The notes: generated from the letters alone by a model not told the origin. A stretch of 64,000 nt of DNA from Allobosea sp. AAP35 (GCF_001295925.1 NZ_LJHQ01000018.1:124001-188000), one strand, 5' to 3'. Shown: positions 1-10,429, counted from the stretch's first letter. Numbers and translations: made by a program.

Positions 1-2
1 AG

Positions 3-1232
3 CGCGGCGAGCGCGAGATGGCATTCTCGATCCTGTCCAGGGATGGGGCTGCGCTCGACGAGGCGGTGGCGCGGATCGAAAGCCGGATGCGCCAGGTCGA
101 CGGCTATCTCAACGTCGCGACCTCGGGATCTCTGTCGCGCCCCGAACTGACGGTGCGGCCCAAGCTGGAAGCGGCCGCCAGCCTCGGCGTGACGCCCGAG
201 GCGATCTCGGAGGCGGTGCGCGTCGCCACGATCGGCGATGTCGGCGCCAATCTCGCCAAGTTCAACGCCGGCGACCGGCTGGTGCCGATCCGCGTGCAGC
301 TCGACGAGGCGGCCCGCGCCGACATCCGCAACATCGCGGCGCTGCGGGTCACCAACACCAGCGGCGTCTCGATCCCGCTGACGGCGGTGGCCGATATCGG
401 CTTTGGCGAGGGGCCGTCATCGATCGACCGCTATGACCGTGTCCGCCGCGCCGCGATCGGCGCCGATCTCAAGCGCGGCTTCGAGCTCGGCACGGCGCAG
501 GAGACCTTCAACCAGATCGTCAAAGAGGTCGGGCTGCCGCCCGGCGTCTGGATCGCCGCCACCGGCGATGCGGAGATTCAAGGAGAGGTCGTCGCCGGCT
601 TCATCCAGGCGATGACGACCGGGCTGATGCTGGTGCTGGCGGTGCTGATCCTGCTCTTCGGCTCGGTCTTCCAGCCGATCACGATCCTGCTCTCGCTGCC
701 GCTCTCCTTCGGCGGCGTGGTCATCGCGCTGCTGGCGACAGGCAAGCCGGTCTCGATGCCGGTCTATATCGGCCTGCTGATGCTGATGGGCATCGTCACC
801 AAGAACGCGATCATGCTGGTCGATTTCGCGGTGGAGGAGGAGGGCCGCGGCAAGGACCGCCGCACCGCCCTGCTGGAAGCCGGGCGCAAGCGGGCCCGCC
901 CGATCGTGATGACGACGATCGCGATGGCGGCGGGCATGGCCCCTTCAGCCTACGGCGTCGGCGATGGCGGCGAGTTCCGCGCGCCGATGGCGATCGCGGT
1001 GATCGGCGGGCTCCTGGTCTCGACCGTGCTCAGCCTCGTCTTCGTGCCGTCCTTCTACGCGGTGATGGACGATCTCTCGAAGGGCACCTCCTGGCTCTTC
1101 GGCCGCTTCTTCAGCAAGGCCGAGGATGAGAGCCTCTGGGAGCCGATGCCCGAGGAAGGGCACGGCAAGGTCGATGCCGGAGCAGCGCAGATGAAGCTGC
1201 CGCTGCCGCCGCCGCGGTTGGCGGCGGAGTGA
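3..1232 (+). CDS. RND efflux transporter permease, C-terminal part
   Basis: This is the 3' part of an inner-membrane RND (AcrB/HAE1-type) drug-proton antiporter. The frame is open from base 3, so the true start lies outside the window. The visible part holds the second periplasmic porter and docking region (segments such as VRPKLEAAASLGVTPEAI). The last membrane helices follow, with the typical MPVYIGLLMLMGIVTKNAIM and RARPIVMTTIAM segments. The protein ends in a short Pro-rich cytoplasmic tail. A membrane-fusion partner would be expected upstream, beyond the edge. The family is certain, the substrate is not. Confidence 0.93.
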   Translation, partial: RGEREMAFSILSRDGAALDEAVARIESRMRQVDGYLNVATSGSLSRPELTVRPKLEAAASLGVTPEAISEAVRVATIGDVGANLAKFNAGDRLVPIRVQLDEAARADIRNIAALRVTNTSGVSIPLTAVADIGFGEGPSSIDRYDRVRRAAIGADLKRGFELGTAQETFNQIVKEVGLPPGVWIAATGDAEIQGEVVAGFIQAMTTGLMLVLAVLILLFGSVFQPITILLSLPLSFGGVVIALLATGKPVSMPVYIGLLMLMGIVTKNAIMLVDFAVEEEGRGKDRRTALLEAGRKRARPIVMTTIAMAAGMAPSAYGVGDGGEFRAPMAIAVIGGLLVSTVLSLVFVPSFYAVMDDLSKGTSWLFGRFFSKAEDESLWEPMPEEGHGKVDAGAAQMKLPLPPPRLAAE

Positions 1233-1800
1233 GGGTAAGGGCCCGGTAGCCGTATTGCCGAGTTGCGCGCGGTCGGCCCTGACCGGGCTGGCCAAGCCGG
1301 CAACTTCATTGCGCTACGCCGCCCACACCAAATCCCCCGACCGGCTCCCGCCGCGGGGTTTCGCTTCAGTCACATCCCCCGAGGGGTGCGCGGAGCCGGA
1401 TGGCGCGGCGGCTTTGGCCGCGTGCCGATGTCGATGTCGATGTCGAATGTCGAAGCGGCGGGGGCTACCCGCCGTCCGGCTCCGCGCGCGGTTCTCTGTG
1501 GTTTCGCCCGCCGCCCATTAAGGTCGGTCTCGACCGGGATGGTTGAAGGCCCCGGCGACGAGCAGCCCCTCCGGGCGGCCGGCCCTGCGAGGGCCGCTCC
1601 TCCCGAACACCGCATTCCGCCCGGCCGCACGACGCCTCGCGACAGCCCCCTTGGTCGGGCGGAACGGGGGGAGAATAGGCATGGGCGCAGCAGGCGGGGA
1701 CAACCTGGCCGCCTATCCCCGCTTTGCGGCCAGCGCGCTCATCACCAGGCGCGGTGCTGCCGTGACGCGGGCGGAAGGCGCCAGTGTCAGCCCGGATCGT
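1233..1800. other. Intergenic stretch without a recognisable gene
   Basis: These 568 bases lie between the convergent RND pump gene and the kinase gene. Open frames exist on both strands, but their translations are rich in Arg, Pro and Ala and match no family I know. A short tandem repeat (CGATGT three times, then CGAATGT) sits near 1426-1450. I see no clear terminator with a T run. Confidence 0.6.
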
Positions 1801-2856
1801 TCACGGGTCGGGCTGCGCGGTCTCGGATGTGTCCTCGCCCGCGACATGCGACAAGGTGACGATCGTCCCCGGGCGGGCATCGGTCACGGAGACTTCGGCG
1901 CCCAGCTGACCGGCCAGCGCCTCGATGATGCCCGTGCCCAGGCCCGCCTTGGCGTCTTCGGCCTTTGGCATGCCGATGCCGTCATCGGCCACGGCCAGCG
2001 TCCAGTCCCAGCCGGTCTTGCTGAAGCTCACCGTGATCTTGCCCCCGCTCTGTCCGGGATAGCCATGCTTGAGCGCATTGATCACGAGTTCGGTGACGAT
2101 CAGGCCGATGCTGATCGACCAGTCCGCATCGACGACGCTGTCATCGATGTCGACATCGAGCACGATCAGATCGCGATCATGGATCATCGAGGCTTCGAGG
2201 CCGCCGCACAGGGTCGTGAGATAGGAGCGCAGCGCGACCTCGCCGATCTGCGACGTGGCGAGCTGCTGCTGCAGGGTGGCGATCGGCTCCAGCGGGTGTT
2301 CCCCCTCCGAAGGGGCGCGTGTCTCGTCCGCCTGCACCTTGCGGGCACTCTGCATCAGGATGCTGGCGATGATCTGCAGGCTGTTGGCGACGCGGTTCTG
2401 AACATCGTGAAGCAGGATCGCCTTCTCGCGCAGCAGTTCGTTCTTCTGTCTCTCGCTGCGTCGCGCTTCGGTGACATCGAGCACGGAGAGAAGGATGCGC
2501 ATCGCGCCTTCATTCTCATATTCGAGCTTCTGCGCGTTGACGATCAAGCGGCGGGGGCTGCGGTCGCCCCGTTGCAGATTGATCTCGAACGCCTCGACCT
2601 CGGCGAAACCAGACGCCGTGGCCTTGAGCAGGGAGGCCAGCTGGGGAATGTCCCATTCGCCCGCCCCGAGTTCGGCCATCGTATGGCCCACGACGGTCGC
2701 CGGCTTGAGCGCATAGGCCCGGTAGAACGACCGGCTGGCCGCGATGATCTGCAACCGGTCATTCAGCAGCAGCAGCGGCGAGTCGGATGAAGAGATCACC
2801 GCCAAGGCGAGGTCCACAGCCATCTCCGCAGTCGCTGACTTGATGGAATCGTCCAT
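1801..2856 (-). CDS. PAS-domain sensor histidine kinase, HisKA_2 type
   Basis: A soluble sensor kinase of 351 residues. A PAS domain occupies about residues 20-130. The phospho-acceptor helix has His150 in LLHDVQNRVANSLQIIASIL, a variant of the HisKA_2 / HWE-like H box. The ATPase domain carries an N box (TELVINALKHGYPG), a G1 motif (VADDGIGMP) and a glycine-rich GLGTGI loop. I chose the ATG at 2856 because the longer reading frame would overlap the upstream GGDEF-EAL gene by 100 bases. The two genes run in the same direction and may be co-transcribed, so light, oxygen or a ligand sensed by PAS could be linked to c-di-GMP turnover. No response regulator lies next to it. Confidence 0.88.
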   Translation of the reverse strand: MDDSIKSATAEMAVDLALAVISSSDSPLLLLNDRLQIIAASRSFYRAYALKPATVVGHTMAELGAGEWDIPQLASLLKATASGFAEVEAFEINLQRGDRSPRRLIVNAQKLEYENEGAMRILLSVLDVTEARRSERQKNELLREKAILLHDVQNRVANSLQIIASILMQSARKVQADETRAPSEGEHPLEPIATLQQQLATSQIGEVALRSYLTTLCGGLEASMIHDRDLIVLDVDIDDSVVDADWSISIGLIVTELVINALKHGYPGQSGGKITVSFSKTGWDWTLAVADDGIGMPKAEDAKAGLGTGIIEALAGQLGAEVSVTDARPGTIVTLSHVAGEDTSETAQPDP

Positions 2857-3005
2857 GACCGGGCTCTGCTGCTTTCGACGGCTCTCGGGGCGAAAGCTCA
2901 AACGCGTTTCGAACGCCGCTTTAGCATATCCCGAACAGGTTAATCCATCTGTCGCTGGCAACGCCGCGTCGGCGGCGACCTCAACACTGTCGGGCGCCGA
3001 GAGGC

Positions 3006-5240
3006 TCACGCCGCCGACTTGATCCTGTGCGCCCGGCGGCGCCCGCCCCTGACGAAGGCCACCGGGTTTGCCTTGCCAAAGAGATAGCCTTGCCCGGAAT
3101 CGCATCCGATCGCGCGCAGCAGATCATATTGCGCCTCGGTCTCGATGCCTTCCGCCAAGACGGTCATGTCCAGGGCATGGGCCAGATCGACCAGGGCCTT
3201 GATGATCGATTGACTTTCGGTGTTGGGACCGAGCCCGGAGACGAACGACCTGTCGATCTTGATCTGGTCGATCGGGAAGTCACGCAGATGGGTGAGGGAT
3301 GAATAGCCGGTCCCGAAATCATCGAGCGCGATCAGCACGCCTTCGGCACTCAGCCGTTTCAGTTCGGTGCGGATCGCGCTGGTGTCGTTGCCCAGAAACA
3401 GCGTCTCCGTGACTTCCAGCTTGATGGTCGAGGGGTCGATCGCGCAATCATCGAGGCGCTTCAGCAGCCGGCTGGTGAATTCGGGCGAATGCAGTTCGGC
3501 TTCCGTCGCGTTCAGGCTGATGATGCCGGGGTTGATGCCGCTCGCCCGCAAACCGGCGATGTCGGCGGTGACCAGGTTCATCATGCGTTCGCCGATGCGC
3601 CGGCATGAGCGCTGGTCCGAGAAGGCCTCGGAGAAATCTCCCGCCGCGCTGATCGATCCGTCACGGTTGCGGATGCGCGCCAGCGCCTCGTAGCCGTAGA
3701 TCGACCGGTCCGACAAATGGACGAAGGGTTGGTAGAAGGGCAGCAGGCGGTTGCCGACGATGGCCCGCTCGACCTTCTCGATGGCCAGGCGGCGCTTGTC
3801 GAACAGCATGCTGATTTCGGGCACATAGAAGCCGACCGCGCCGCGCTCCCGCCGCTTGCCGTTATAGAGCGCGATGTCCGCGCAGTGCAGCAGTTCCTTC
3901 CAGTGCTGGGCATCCTCCGGATAATTCGCCACGCCGACCGTCGCCGACACCACGATGCTCTCGCCCATGGCGATGATGGGCTGCTTCAGCGCGCCGAGCA
4001 GCTTGCGAGCAATCGCCCGATGCCGCGACCGCCCAGCCATGCCCGGCACGATGACCGCGAATTCGTCGCCGCCCAGGCGGGCGACCGTGCTGTTGGGCGG
4101 AGCGCGCTGCGTCAACAATCCGGCGACCGCCTTCAGCACGTCGTCACCGCCCTGATGGCCGCGCGTGTCGTTGATTTCCTTGAAGCCGTCGAGATCGATC
4201 AGGAACAGCGTGACCGTCGATTGCGCGGCTTCCGCCTCCGCGAGACTGGCGATGAGCGACTTCTCGAAATGGGCCCGGTTGGCGAGATCCGTCATGAAAT
4301 CCATATTGGCGGCATGCCAGAGCCGCTGCTGCGCTTCATGCTGCGCGGTGATGTCCTGGAACACGCCGATCAGCCGAGCCGGGGCGCCGTCGACAACCTC
4401 GATCTGGCCGGCCGAACGGACACGCCGCCGGCGGCCCGTGGCGGTGATGAAGTCGCCCGCGAACTCGAAGGGTTCGCCGGTCTGCACCGCTTCGGCAATG
4501 CGTGACTGCACCTTCGGGCGGGACTCCGGCGTATAGTATTCAAACGAGCCATCGAGCGACGGAGCGGTCCCCACGGGCAGATCGTGCAACCGGAAAAGCT
4601 CGTCGGACCAGGTTGACTGCTTTGTGTCCAGATCGACTGACCAGGCCCCGATGGCGGCCATCCGCTCGATCTGCAGGAGGAGCCGGTTCTTCGATTCGAG
4701 TTCACGGTTTTTCGCGATCTGCTCCTTCGCGGCCGCCTTGAGCGCCAAACCCGTGGCATGAAGGCGAACAAGATCCTCCACCAGCCGACCGAAACGCGCC
4801 AGGGCGCTGCGCTGGGCCTGCGTGAAGGAACGCGGCACGGTGTCGATGATGCACAGCGAGCCGAGCCGGTTCTCGCCGTCGATCGACAGCGGATAGCCGG
4901 CATAGAAACGGATATGGGGCGCCCCCGTCACCAGCGGATTGTCGCTGAACCGGGCATCCTGCATGGCGTCCTCCACCACCGTCAGCTCCGGCGACTGGAT
5001 TGTCACATTGCAGAAGGCAACGTCGCGCGGGGTCTGCGTGACCTGGAGACCGCAGCGCGCCTTGAACCACTGCCGGTCGTGATCGACCAGCGTGACGAGA
5101 CCCATGGGACAGGAAAAGTGCTGGGCGACCAGGGCGGCGATCGCATCGAACGACGGATCGGCGGGCGTGTCGAGCAACTGCAGCGCTTGCACGGCCGCCA
5201 GACGCGCCAGCTCATGGTTTCGGTGGTCGTCAACCTGCAC
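3006..5240 (-). CDS. GAF-PAS-GGDEF-EAL cyclic-di-GMP protein
   Basis: A 744-residue cytoplasmic protein predicted to make and/or degrade cyclic di-GMP. Domains in order are GAF (about 25-165), PAS (195-300), GGDEF (310-470, intact GGDEF at 390-394) and EAL (485-735). The EAL domain keeps the signature EAL at 518-520, VTET, DDFGTGYSS, KIDRSF and AEGIET, so phosphodiesterase activity is plausible. The autoinhibitory RxxD site normally just before GGDEF is missing (RAPPNSTVAR). The start is a GTG with a CGGAG sequence upstream, because no earlier ATG is available. The histidine kinase gene follows about 150 bases downstream on the same strand. Confidence 0.94.
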   Translation of the reverse strand: MQVDDHRNHELARLAAVQALQLLDTPADPSFDAIAALVAQHFSCPMGLVTLVDHDRQWFKARCGLQVTQTPRDVAFCNVTIQSPELTVVEDAMQDARFSDNPLVTGAPHIRFYAGYPLSIDGENRLGSLCIIDTVPRSFTQAQRSALARFGRLVEDLVRLHATGLALKAAAKEQIAKNRELESKNRLLLQIERMAAIGAWSVDLDTKQSTWSDELFRLHDLPVGTAPSLDGSFEYYTPESRPKVQSRIAEAVQTGEPFEFAGDFITATGRRRRVRSAGQIEVVDGAPARLIGVFQDITAQHEAQQRLWHAANMDFMTDLANRAHFEKSLIASLAEAEAAQSTVTLFLIDLDGFKEINDTRGHQGGDDVLKAVAGLLTQRAPPNSTVARLGGDEFAVIVPGMAGRSRHRAIARKLLGALKQPIIAMGESIVVSATVGVANYPEDAQHWKELLHCADIALYNGKRRERGAVGFYVPEISMLFDKRRLAIEKVERAIVGNRLLPFYQPFVHLSDRSIYGYEALARIRNRDGSISAAGDFSEAFSDQRSCRRIGERMMNLVTADIAGLRASGINPGIISLNATEAELHSPEFTSRLLKRLDDCAIDPSTIKLEVTETLFLGNDTSAIRTELKRLSAEGVLIALDDFGTGYSSLTHLRDFPIDQIKIDRSFVSGLGPNTESQSIIKALVDLAHALDMTVLAEGIETEAQYDLLRAIGCDSGQGYLFGKANPVAFVRGGRRRAHRIKSAA

Positions 5241-5439
5241 GTTGAACTCCGGGGAGCGCGTGAACCGGGCTTGTCGCCCGGCCGACCAAGGAGCCGTCCT
5301 TCAGTTAGGGCCTGCGGCGGTTAACGATTGGTGATCCCGGCAGCGCTTCGTGATCAGAAAAGGCTGATGTCCGCACAGGCAGATCCGGCCTGGTGAAGTT
5401 CGGCAAGAGTGAGGTCGCGCTCGGCTGCGCGATGCGTCA

Positions 5440-6366
5440 TTACAAGGACGGCGAAATCGGCCGCGCATTGCCTGTGGGCGGGGCCGCTGGGGGCTGGTTG
5501 CGGCGGTTGAGCATCTCGCCGCGGGATTTGACGATCTGGGCGACGACGACATCCTGCACGCGCTGCGTCGCGGCGCGGCGCACGGCCTCGCGATCGACGC
5601 GCCTTGTGCCGTCATGCTCCTGGATCTCGATGATCGCCTGGGCGAGCGCATCGACATCGGCCCTGCAGAAGATCATCGCGGCCTTGGCGACGACCTCCGC
5701 CTTCTCGTCGGTCGCCAGCATCGGGCCGCCTTCGCGACCGATGCAGGTCAGCATGCGGGTGCGGATCAGGTCGCGGGTTTTCTCCAGCACCGCCTTCTTC
5801 TCGGCCTTGGCCTGGATCTCGGCCTGGCTGGGCGCGGCGGCCCCATCGGGCCGCGCGTTTGGATTGACCGGCCCCCGCAGGCTGGCGCTCTGCTTGGCGC
5901 ATTCGACGAGCGCGGGCAGCATCTCGCCGGTCGAGGTCAAGGCGAAGCTCAGGCGCTGGTCGTTGGCGACGAGTTCGAGAAGGCGACCATGGCGGAAGGC
6001 GTTGATCAGCTGGGAATCGGCCGGCATCGCGATGGTCAGCAGGTTTGCAGTCTTGACGGAAGCCACGACATCAATGCGCGACTGGCTGTCAAAAACCAGC
6101 TGCAGCTTGAGAGTGCTGCCGGGCTTCAGCTTCCAGTTCGGATGGGCAAAGCCGATCAGCCATTTGAAATCGGCCGTGATCGAGGTCAGCATCCGCGTGC
6201 CGTTGCGATAGCCGGCATTGACGGCGCAATGCGAGAAGGCCCCCGTGGCGTCGTTGGTGTAGGCGCCGCCGGTCCAGTTGCCGACGACGATCTTGCCGAA
6301 GGGGCCCGCCGCCTGCGCCATCGGCGCCAGCAGCATGGCGCAAGCCAGAACACATCCCCGCACCAT
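5440..6366 (-). CDS. Secreted protein of unknown function
   Basis: I do not recognise a named family. The 308-residue product begins with a signal peptide (about 20 residues, cleavage near AQA-A), so it should be periplasmic. It has a globular N-terminal part with a single Cys in SHCAVNAG and aromatic-rich strands. A charged, probably helical segment rich in Ala, Lys and Glu covers about residues 185-260, with Cys in LTCIGREGG and IFCRADV. The C-terminus is Pro-rich. The ATG at 6366 has a GAGGTG ribosome site and is preferred over the GTG two codons earlier. It stands alone, convergent with nothing obvious. Confidence 0.75.
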   Translation of the reverse strand: MVRGCVLACAMLLAPMAQAAGPFGKIVVGNWTGGAYTNDATGAFSHCAVNAGYRNGTRMLTSITADFKWLIGFAHPNWKLKPGSTLKLQLVFDSQSRIDVVASVKTANLLTIAMPADSQLINAFRHGRLLELVANDQRLSFALTSTGEMLPALVECAKQSASLRGPVNPNARPDGAAAPSQAEIQAKAEKKAVLEKTRDLIRTRMLTCIGREGGPMLATDEKAEVVAKAAMIFCRADVDALAQAIIEIQEHDGTRRVDREAVRRAATQRVQDVVVAQIVKSRGEMLNRRNQPPAAPPTGNARPISPSL

Positions 6367-6479
6367 GCTCACCTCGCCTCATCAAGGCGCCAAGGATGAC
6401 GCCTGGTGCTCGATATCGCAATCCCGGACGATCGGAGCAGATCCCAGCGGGTTTCTTAGCTGGCAATCCTGCGGGGCTG

Positions 6480-7400
6480 TCAGCCCTTCCGCACCATCAG
6501 CACGGCGGCCAGGATCGCGATGCCGCCGAAGGCCTGGGCAGCAGAGGGCTGTTCGCCGAAAATGGCCCAGGCCGCCAGCACGCTGACGAGTGCCGGCCAG
6601 ACCATGACCAGCGAGGCGGCGCTGGCGCCGTAATGGCCGAGCGAAAGCGTGATCAGGCCCTGGCCCATGGCGTGGGAGACGAGGCCTAGCGCGATCACCG
6701 CGAGCCAGCCCTGGAGGCTTGCGGGGATGATCGTCTCGCCCAGCGCAAAAGCGGTGACCAGGCAGAAGACGGCGCAGATCGCGCTCGAGATCAGGCTGAG
6801 CCGGCCGGCATCAGTGCGGTCGCGCGCGCGGCGCACGGCCATGATGTAGGCGGCATAGGAGAAGGCGGCGCCGATGGCGAGGCTGTCTCCGAACAGGCCG
6901 CCGGCCGCAGGCGTGGCTGTGCCGGCAAATTTCGGCAGCACCAGCATGGCAGCGCCGCCCAGCGCCAGCGACAGCGCGCCTAGTATGCGCCGGCTGGGCC
7001 GTTCGGCGAAGAGCAGCCAGCCGCCGAACACGACGGCCACCGGCGAGAGATTGCCCAGCAGCGAGGCGTTGGCGATGGTCGTGAAGCCGAGCGCGGCGTT
7101 GTAGAGCACAACGTCGACACCGAAGGCGAGGCCGGCGAGCGCGATCGGCAGCAAGGCGCCGGCCGCAGCGGCGGGGCGCCCCGGCCGACGCTGTTCCAGC
7201 CCCATCCAGAGGCCGAGCACCGGCAGCGCGAAGGCCATGCGCCAGAAGCCGGCGGCCGCCGGACCGACATCGGCGAAGCGCACGAACACGCCCGAAAAAC
7301 CGATGCAGGTCGCGCCGGCGAGCAGGGCGAGGAACATCGCGAGCGCGGGCGCGGTCGGGCTGGGCAGCGCGGCCGAGGGGGATAAGGCGGGAGCGGACAT
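6480..7400 (-). CDS. DMT-family (EamA) transporter
   Basis: A 306-residue inner-membrane protein with about ten hydrophobic segments arranged as two EamA repeats, typical of drug/metabolite exporters of the RhaT/YdcZ-like group. Motifs such as GFSGVFVRFADVGPAAAGFWRM near the N-terminus and LVMVWPALVSVLAAW in the second repeat fit the family. It is divergent from a LysR regulator 172 bases away, and this arrangement usually means the regulator controls the exporter. The exported compound cannot be read from the sequence. An amino acid or small metabolite is typical for the family. Confidence 0.9.
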   Translation of the reverse strand: MSAPALSPSAALPSPTAPALAMFLALLAGATCIGFSGVFVRFADVGPAAAGFWRMAFALPVLGLWMGLEQRRPGRPAAAAGALLPIALAGLAFGVDVVLYNAALGFTTIANASLLGNLSPVAVVFGGWLLFAERPSRRILGALSLALGGAAMLVLPKFAGTATPAAGGLFGDSLAIGAAFSYAAYIMAVRRARDRTDAGRLSLISSAICAVFCLVTAFALGETIIPASLQGWLAVIALGLVSHAMGQGLITLSLGHYGASAASLVMVWPALVSVLAAWAIFGEQPSAAQAFGGIAILAAVLMVRKG

Positions 7401-7429
7401 GACGTGCTTTCAGAATACGGGCTCATGAA

Positions 7430-7470
7430 CCTCCGCGTCATCCCGGGCTTGCGCCGGGATGACGCGGAGG
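7430..7470. repeat. Perfect 17-bp palindrome, shortened family B element
   Basis: Arms of 17 bases (7430-7446 and 7454-7470) pair perfectly around the loop GCTTGCG. The core GTCATCCCGGGC...GGATGAC is the end sequence of the longer dispersed elements elsewhere in the window. It lies between the divergent EamA and LysR genes, unlike most other copies, which follow gene ends. Confidence 0.85.
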
Positions 7471-7572
7471 TTCGCATGCTCAGTGGATCACGGTTTACCC
7501 CTCTTCCTTCCATCGGAAAAACGGATTATTCTGATTTAACCATTCTTAAAAGCGATCGATGGAGGCTGTGCC

Positions 7573-8439
7573 ATGTCCGCGCATTTCGATCTGGCGGCGC
7601 TCGATATGCTGGTGGCGGTCGTCGAAAGCGGCGGCTTCACGGCAGCCAGCGCGCGGCTGGGGCGGACGCAATCGGCGATCTCGGTCCGCATCCAGGATCT
7701 CGAAAACCAGCTCGGCCACAAGCTGCTGGAACGCTCGCGCCGGGGCGTGGTGCCGACCCATGCCGGCGAGCGGCTGATCGCCCATGCGCGCCGGCTGCTG
7801 GCGATCCAGCGCGAGGCGCTCGACGATCTCGGCGGCAGCAGCGCCTCGGGGCGACTGCGAATCGGCATTCCCGACGATTATGTCGATGCCTTCCTGCGGC
7901 CGCTGATCGCGCGTTTTGCAGCCGAGCACCCCAAGGTTGAACTGGAACTGCATTGCGACCTGTCGAAGCGGATCGAGCCTGCTGTGGCGGCGGGGGAATT
8001 CGATCTCGCCGTCGTGACGCAGGACCCCAGGCGCCCGGTCGGCGAGGTGATCCGGCGCGAGCCTGTGGTCTGGATCGCGGCGCGCGGGCATCGGCCCGAA
8101 TTGCAGGAGACATTGCCGCTGGCGCTGTTCTCGGAGGGCTGCCGGGTGCGGCCGCGTTTGCTGGCTGCGCTGGCGGATGCGGAGAAGGCGTATCGCCTGG
8201 TGTTCTCCTGCTCGCATACCTCGGGCATGCTGTCTGCGGTCGAGGCGGGGTTCTGCGTCACGGCCGTCACCGAGAGTGCGGTGCCGCCGGCGGCGCGGCG
8301 GCTCGGGCCGGCGGAGGGCCTGCCTTCGCTGTTCGAGCTCTCCGTCGGGCTGATCATGGGTCCGCAGCCGGGGCTGGCGGCGCGCCGCTTCGCCGATGCG
8401 CTGCGCGAGGAGATGGCGGCGCCGAGGCTGGCGGCTTGA
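7573..8439 (+). CDS. LysR-family transcriptional regulator
   Basis: A 288-residue DNA-binding regulator. The N-terminal winged helix-turn-helix covers about residues 8-65 (FTAASARLGRTQSAISVRI, then LLERSRRG). The periplasmic-binding-protein-like effector domain follows from about residue 92. A GGAGG ribosome site lies just upstream of the ATG. The gene is divergent from the EamA exporter, so it most likely activates or represses that gene. The AT-rich stretch before it (7505-7560) is the probable promoter and operator zone. The effector is unknown. Confidence 0.93.
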   Translation: MSAHFDLAALDMLVAVVESGGFTAASARLGRTQSAISVRIQDLENQLGHKLLERSRRGVVPTHAGERLIAHARRLLAIQREALDDLGGSSASGRLRIGIPDDYVDAFLRPLIARFAAEHPKVELELHCDLSKRIEPAVAAGEFDLAVVTQDPRRPVGEVIRREPVVWIAARGHRPELQETLPLALFSEGCRVRPRLLAALADAEKAYRLVFSCSHTSGMLSAVEAGFCVTAVTESAVPPAARRLGPAEGLPSLFELSVGLIMGPQPGLAARRFADALREEMAAPRLAA

Positions 8440-8445
8440 GGGGGC

Positions 8446-8523
8446 CGTCATTCTCGGGCGAAGCGCAGCGCAGACCCGAGAATCTCCACGAAGAGATGCT
8501 CGGGTCTGCGCCCGAGCATGACG
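8446..8523. repeat. Dispersed palindromic element, family A
   Basis: It begins GTCATTCTCGGGC and ends CCCGAGCATGACG, with two internal stems (GGGC..GACCCGAGAATCTC and GAGATGCTCGGGTC). Copies with the same layout lie at 37151-37226 and 55395-55476. All are intergenic. Here it separates the LysR gene from obgE. Confidence 0.85.
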
Positions 8524-8559
8524 CTTCTCATTGCCCTTTGCCCCCGCGATCACTACTGA

Positions 8560-9609
<1,050 letters not shown>

Positions 9610-9633
9610 GGCCGCCTGCCGATGCCCTGATCG

Positions 9634-9843
9634 TCAGCGCGTCGCGCGGCGCGTGCTGCGCACGACGGTCGGTGCGCTGACCGCCCCCACCGCACCGCCA
9701 ACAACGGCGCCGACAGGCCCTGCGACGAGCGCGCCGGTTCCGGCGCCGGCAGCCGCCCCGCCAATGCGCTGGTCAGTCGTGCTACCGCAGGCGCCGAGCG
9801 CGATCGTGCAGGCGGCCAGCAGGCCCAAGGTGGTCAATTTCAT
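9634..9843 (-). CDS. Small glycine-zipper lipoprotein
   Basis: A 69-residue protein with a lipoprotein signal peptide and lipobox LGAC (Cys about residue 19), so it should be lipid-anchored. The mature part is a glycine/alanine zipper (GGAAAGAGTGALVAGPVGAVVGGAVGA written in pieces) of the kind found in small outer-membrane lipoproteins such as OsmB/SlyB-like proteins. It is convergent with obgE with only 24 bases between them. Function is unknown beyond a structural envelope role. Confidence 0.82.
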   Translation of the reverse strand: MKLTTLGLLAACTIALGACGSTTDQRIGGAAAGAGTGALVAGPVGAVVGGAVGAVSAPTVVRSTRRATR

Positions 9844-10146
9844 GATGATGCTATCCCAGCGGTTGAAGTGAGACGATAACGCACCGCTTCGGTTGAAGTT
9901 CCGTTTGGCACCAACTGGGTCGGCCTGTCGTCAGCGTAGCGCCGCCATCACGGTTTTTCGTGGCGTGACGGGTCTTCGGCCTTGCGATCTTCGTAGAATT
10001 CCTTATACAGCCGGCATCGCATCAGCCGCACCATTCGCGTGGTCGATGAGGGCCGGTTCTCCGGTTCGCGTCGCTGAAGGCGTTTTCGACAGGTTTTGTT
10101 TTTGACCGGTTCGTTCCTGAAAGGGCGGATCGATGGAGTTGAGACC
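9844..10146. other. Intergenic stretch upstream of rpmJ
   Basis: About 300 bases between the divergent lipoprotein and rpmJ genes. It must contain both promoters, but I cannot pick them with confidence. A weak sigma-70-like pair (TTGCGA ... TTATAC near 9985-10012) has a spacer that is a little short. No open frame here looks real. Confidence 0.5.
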
Positions 10147-10272
10147 ATGAAGATCCGCAATTCGCTGAAGTCGCTGCGCGCCCGTCACCGCGACAACCAG
10201 CTCGTGCGCCGCAAGGGCCGCGTCTACATCATCAACAAGGTCCAGAAGCGCTTCAAGGCGCGCCAGGGCTGA
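10147..10272 (+). CDS. rpmJ: 50S ribosomal protein L36, cysteine-free form
   Basis: A 41-residue basic protein beginning [18 protein letters not shown] and ending [11 protein letters not shown]. It is the L36 of the large ribosomal subunit. The zinc-ribbon Cys/His residues of the classic L36 are absent, so this is the zinc-independent (YkgO-like) type usual in alphaproteobacteria. It stands alone and is followed 52 bases later by a strong hairpin terminator. It is too short for many gene finders. Confidence 0.95.
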   Translation: MKIRNSLKSLRARHRDNQLVRRKGRVYIINKVQKRFKARQG

Positions 10273-10324
10273 GGTTGCTGCGGCCCCGACAGGGCCGCCT
10301 CGTCTCACCAGCAGATGAAGGCAG

Positions 10325-10355
10325 AGCGGGCGCCCTCGGGCGCGCCCGCTTTTTT
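10325..10355 (+). terminator. Rho-independent terminator of rpmJ
   Basis: A 9-bp stem AGCGGGCGC / GCGCCCGCT (10325-10333 with 10342-10350) is followed directly by five to six T residues. It lies downstream of rpmJ and upstream of the TPR gene. Confidence 0.9.
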
Positions 10356-10429
10356 GCGTGGCGTCCTTATCGCCGGGATGTGATCGCCGGGGAATTGACC
10401 TGTCTTGGCGCGCGTCTACACTTGGCGCC

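Noticed and set aside
1263-1859. A possible gene in the 568-base gap after the RND gene
   Set aside because: The translation is Arg/Pro/Ala-rich, has no family resemblance and runs into the kinase gene on the other strand.
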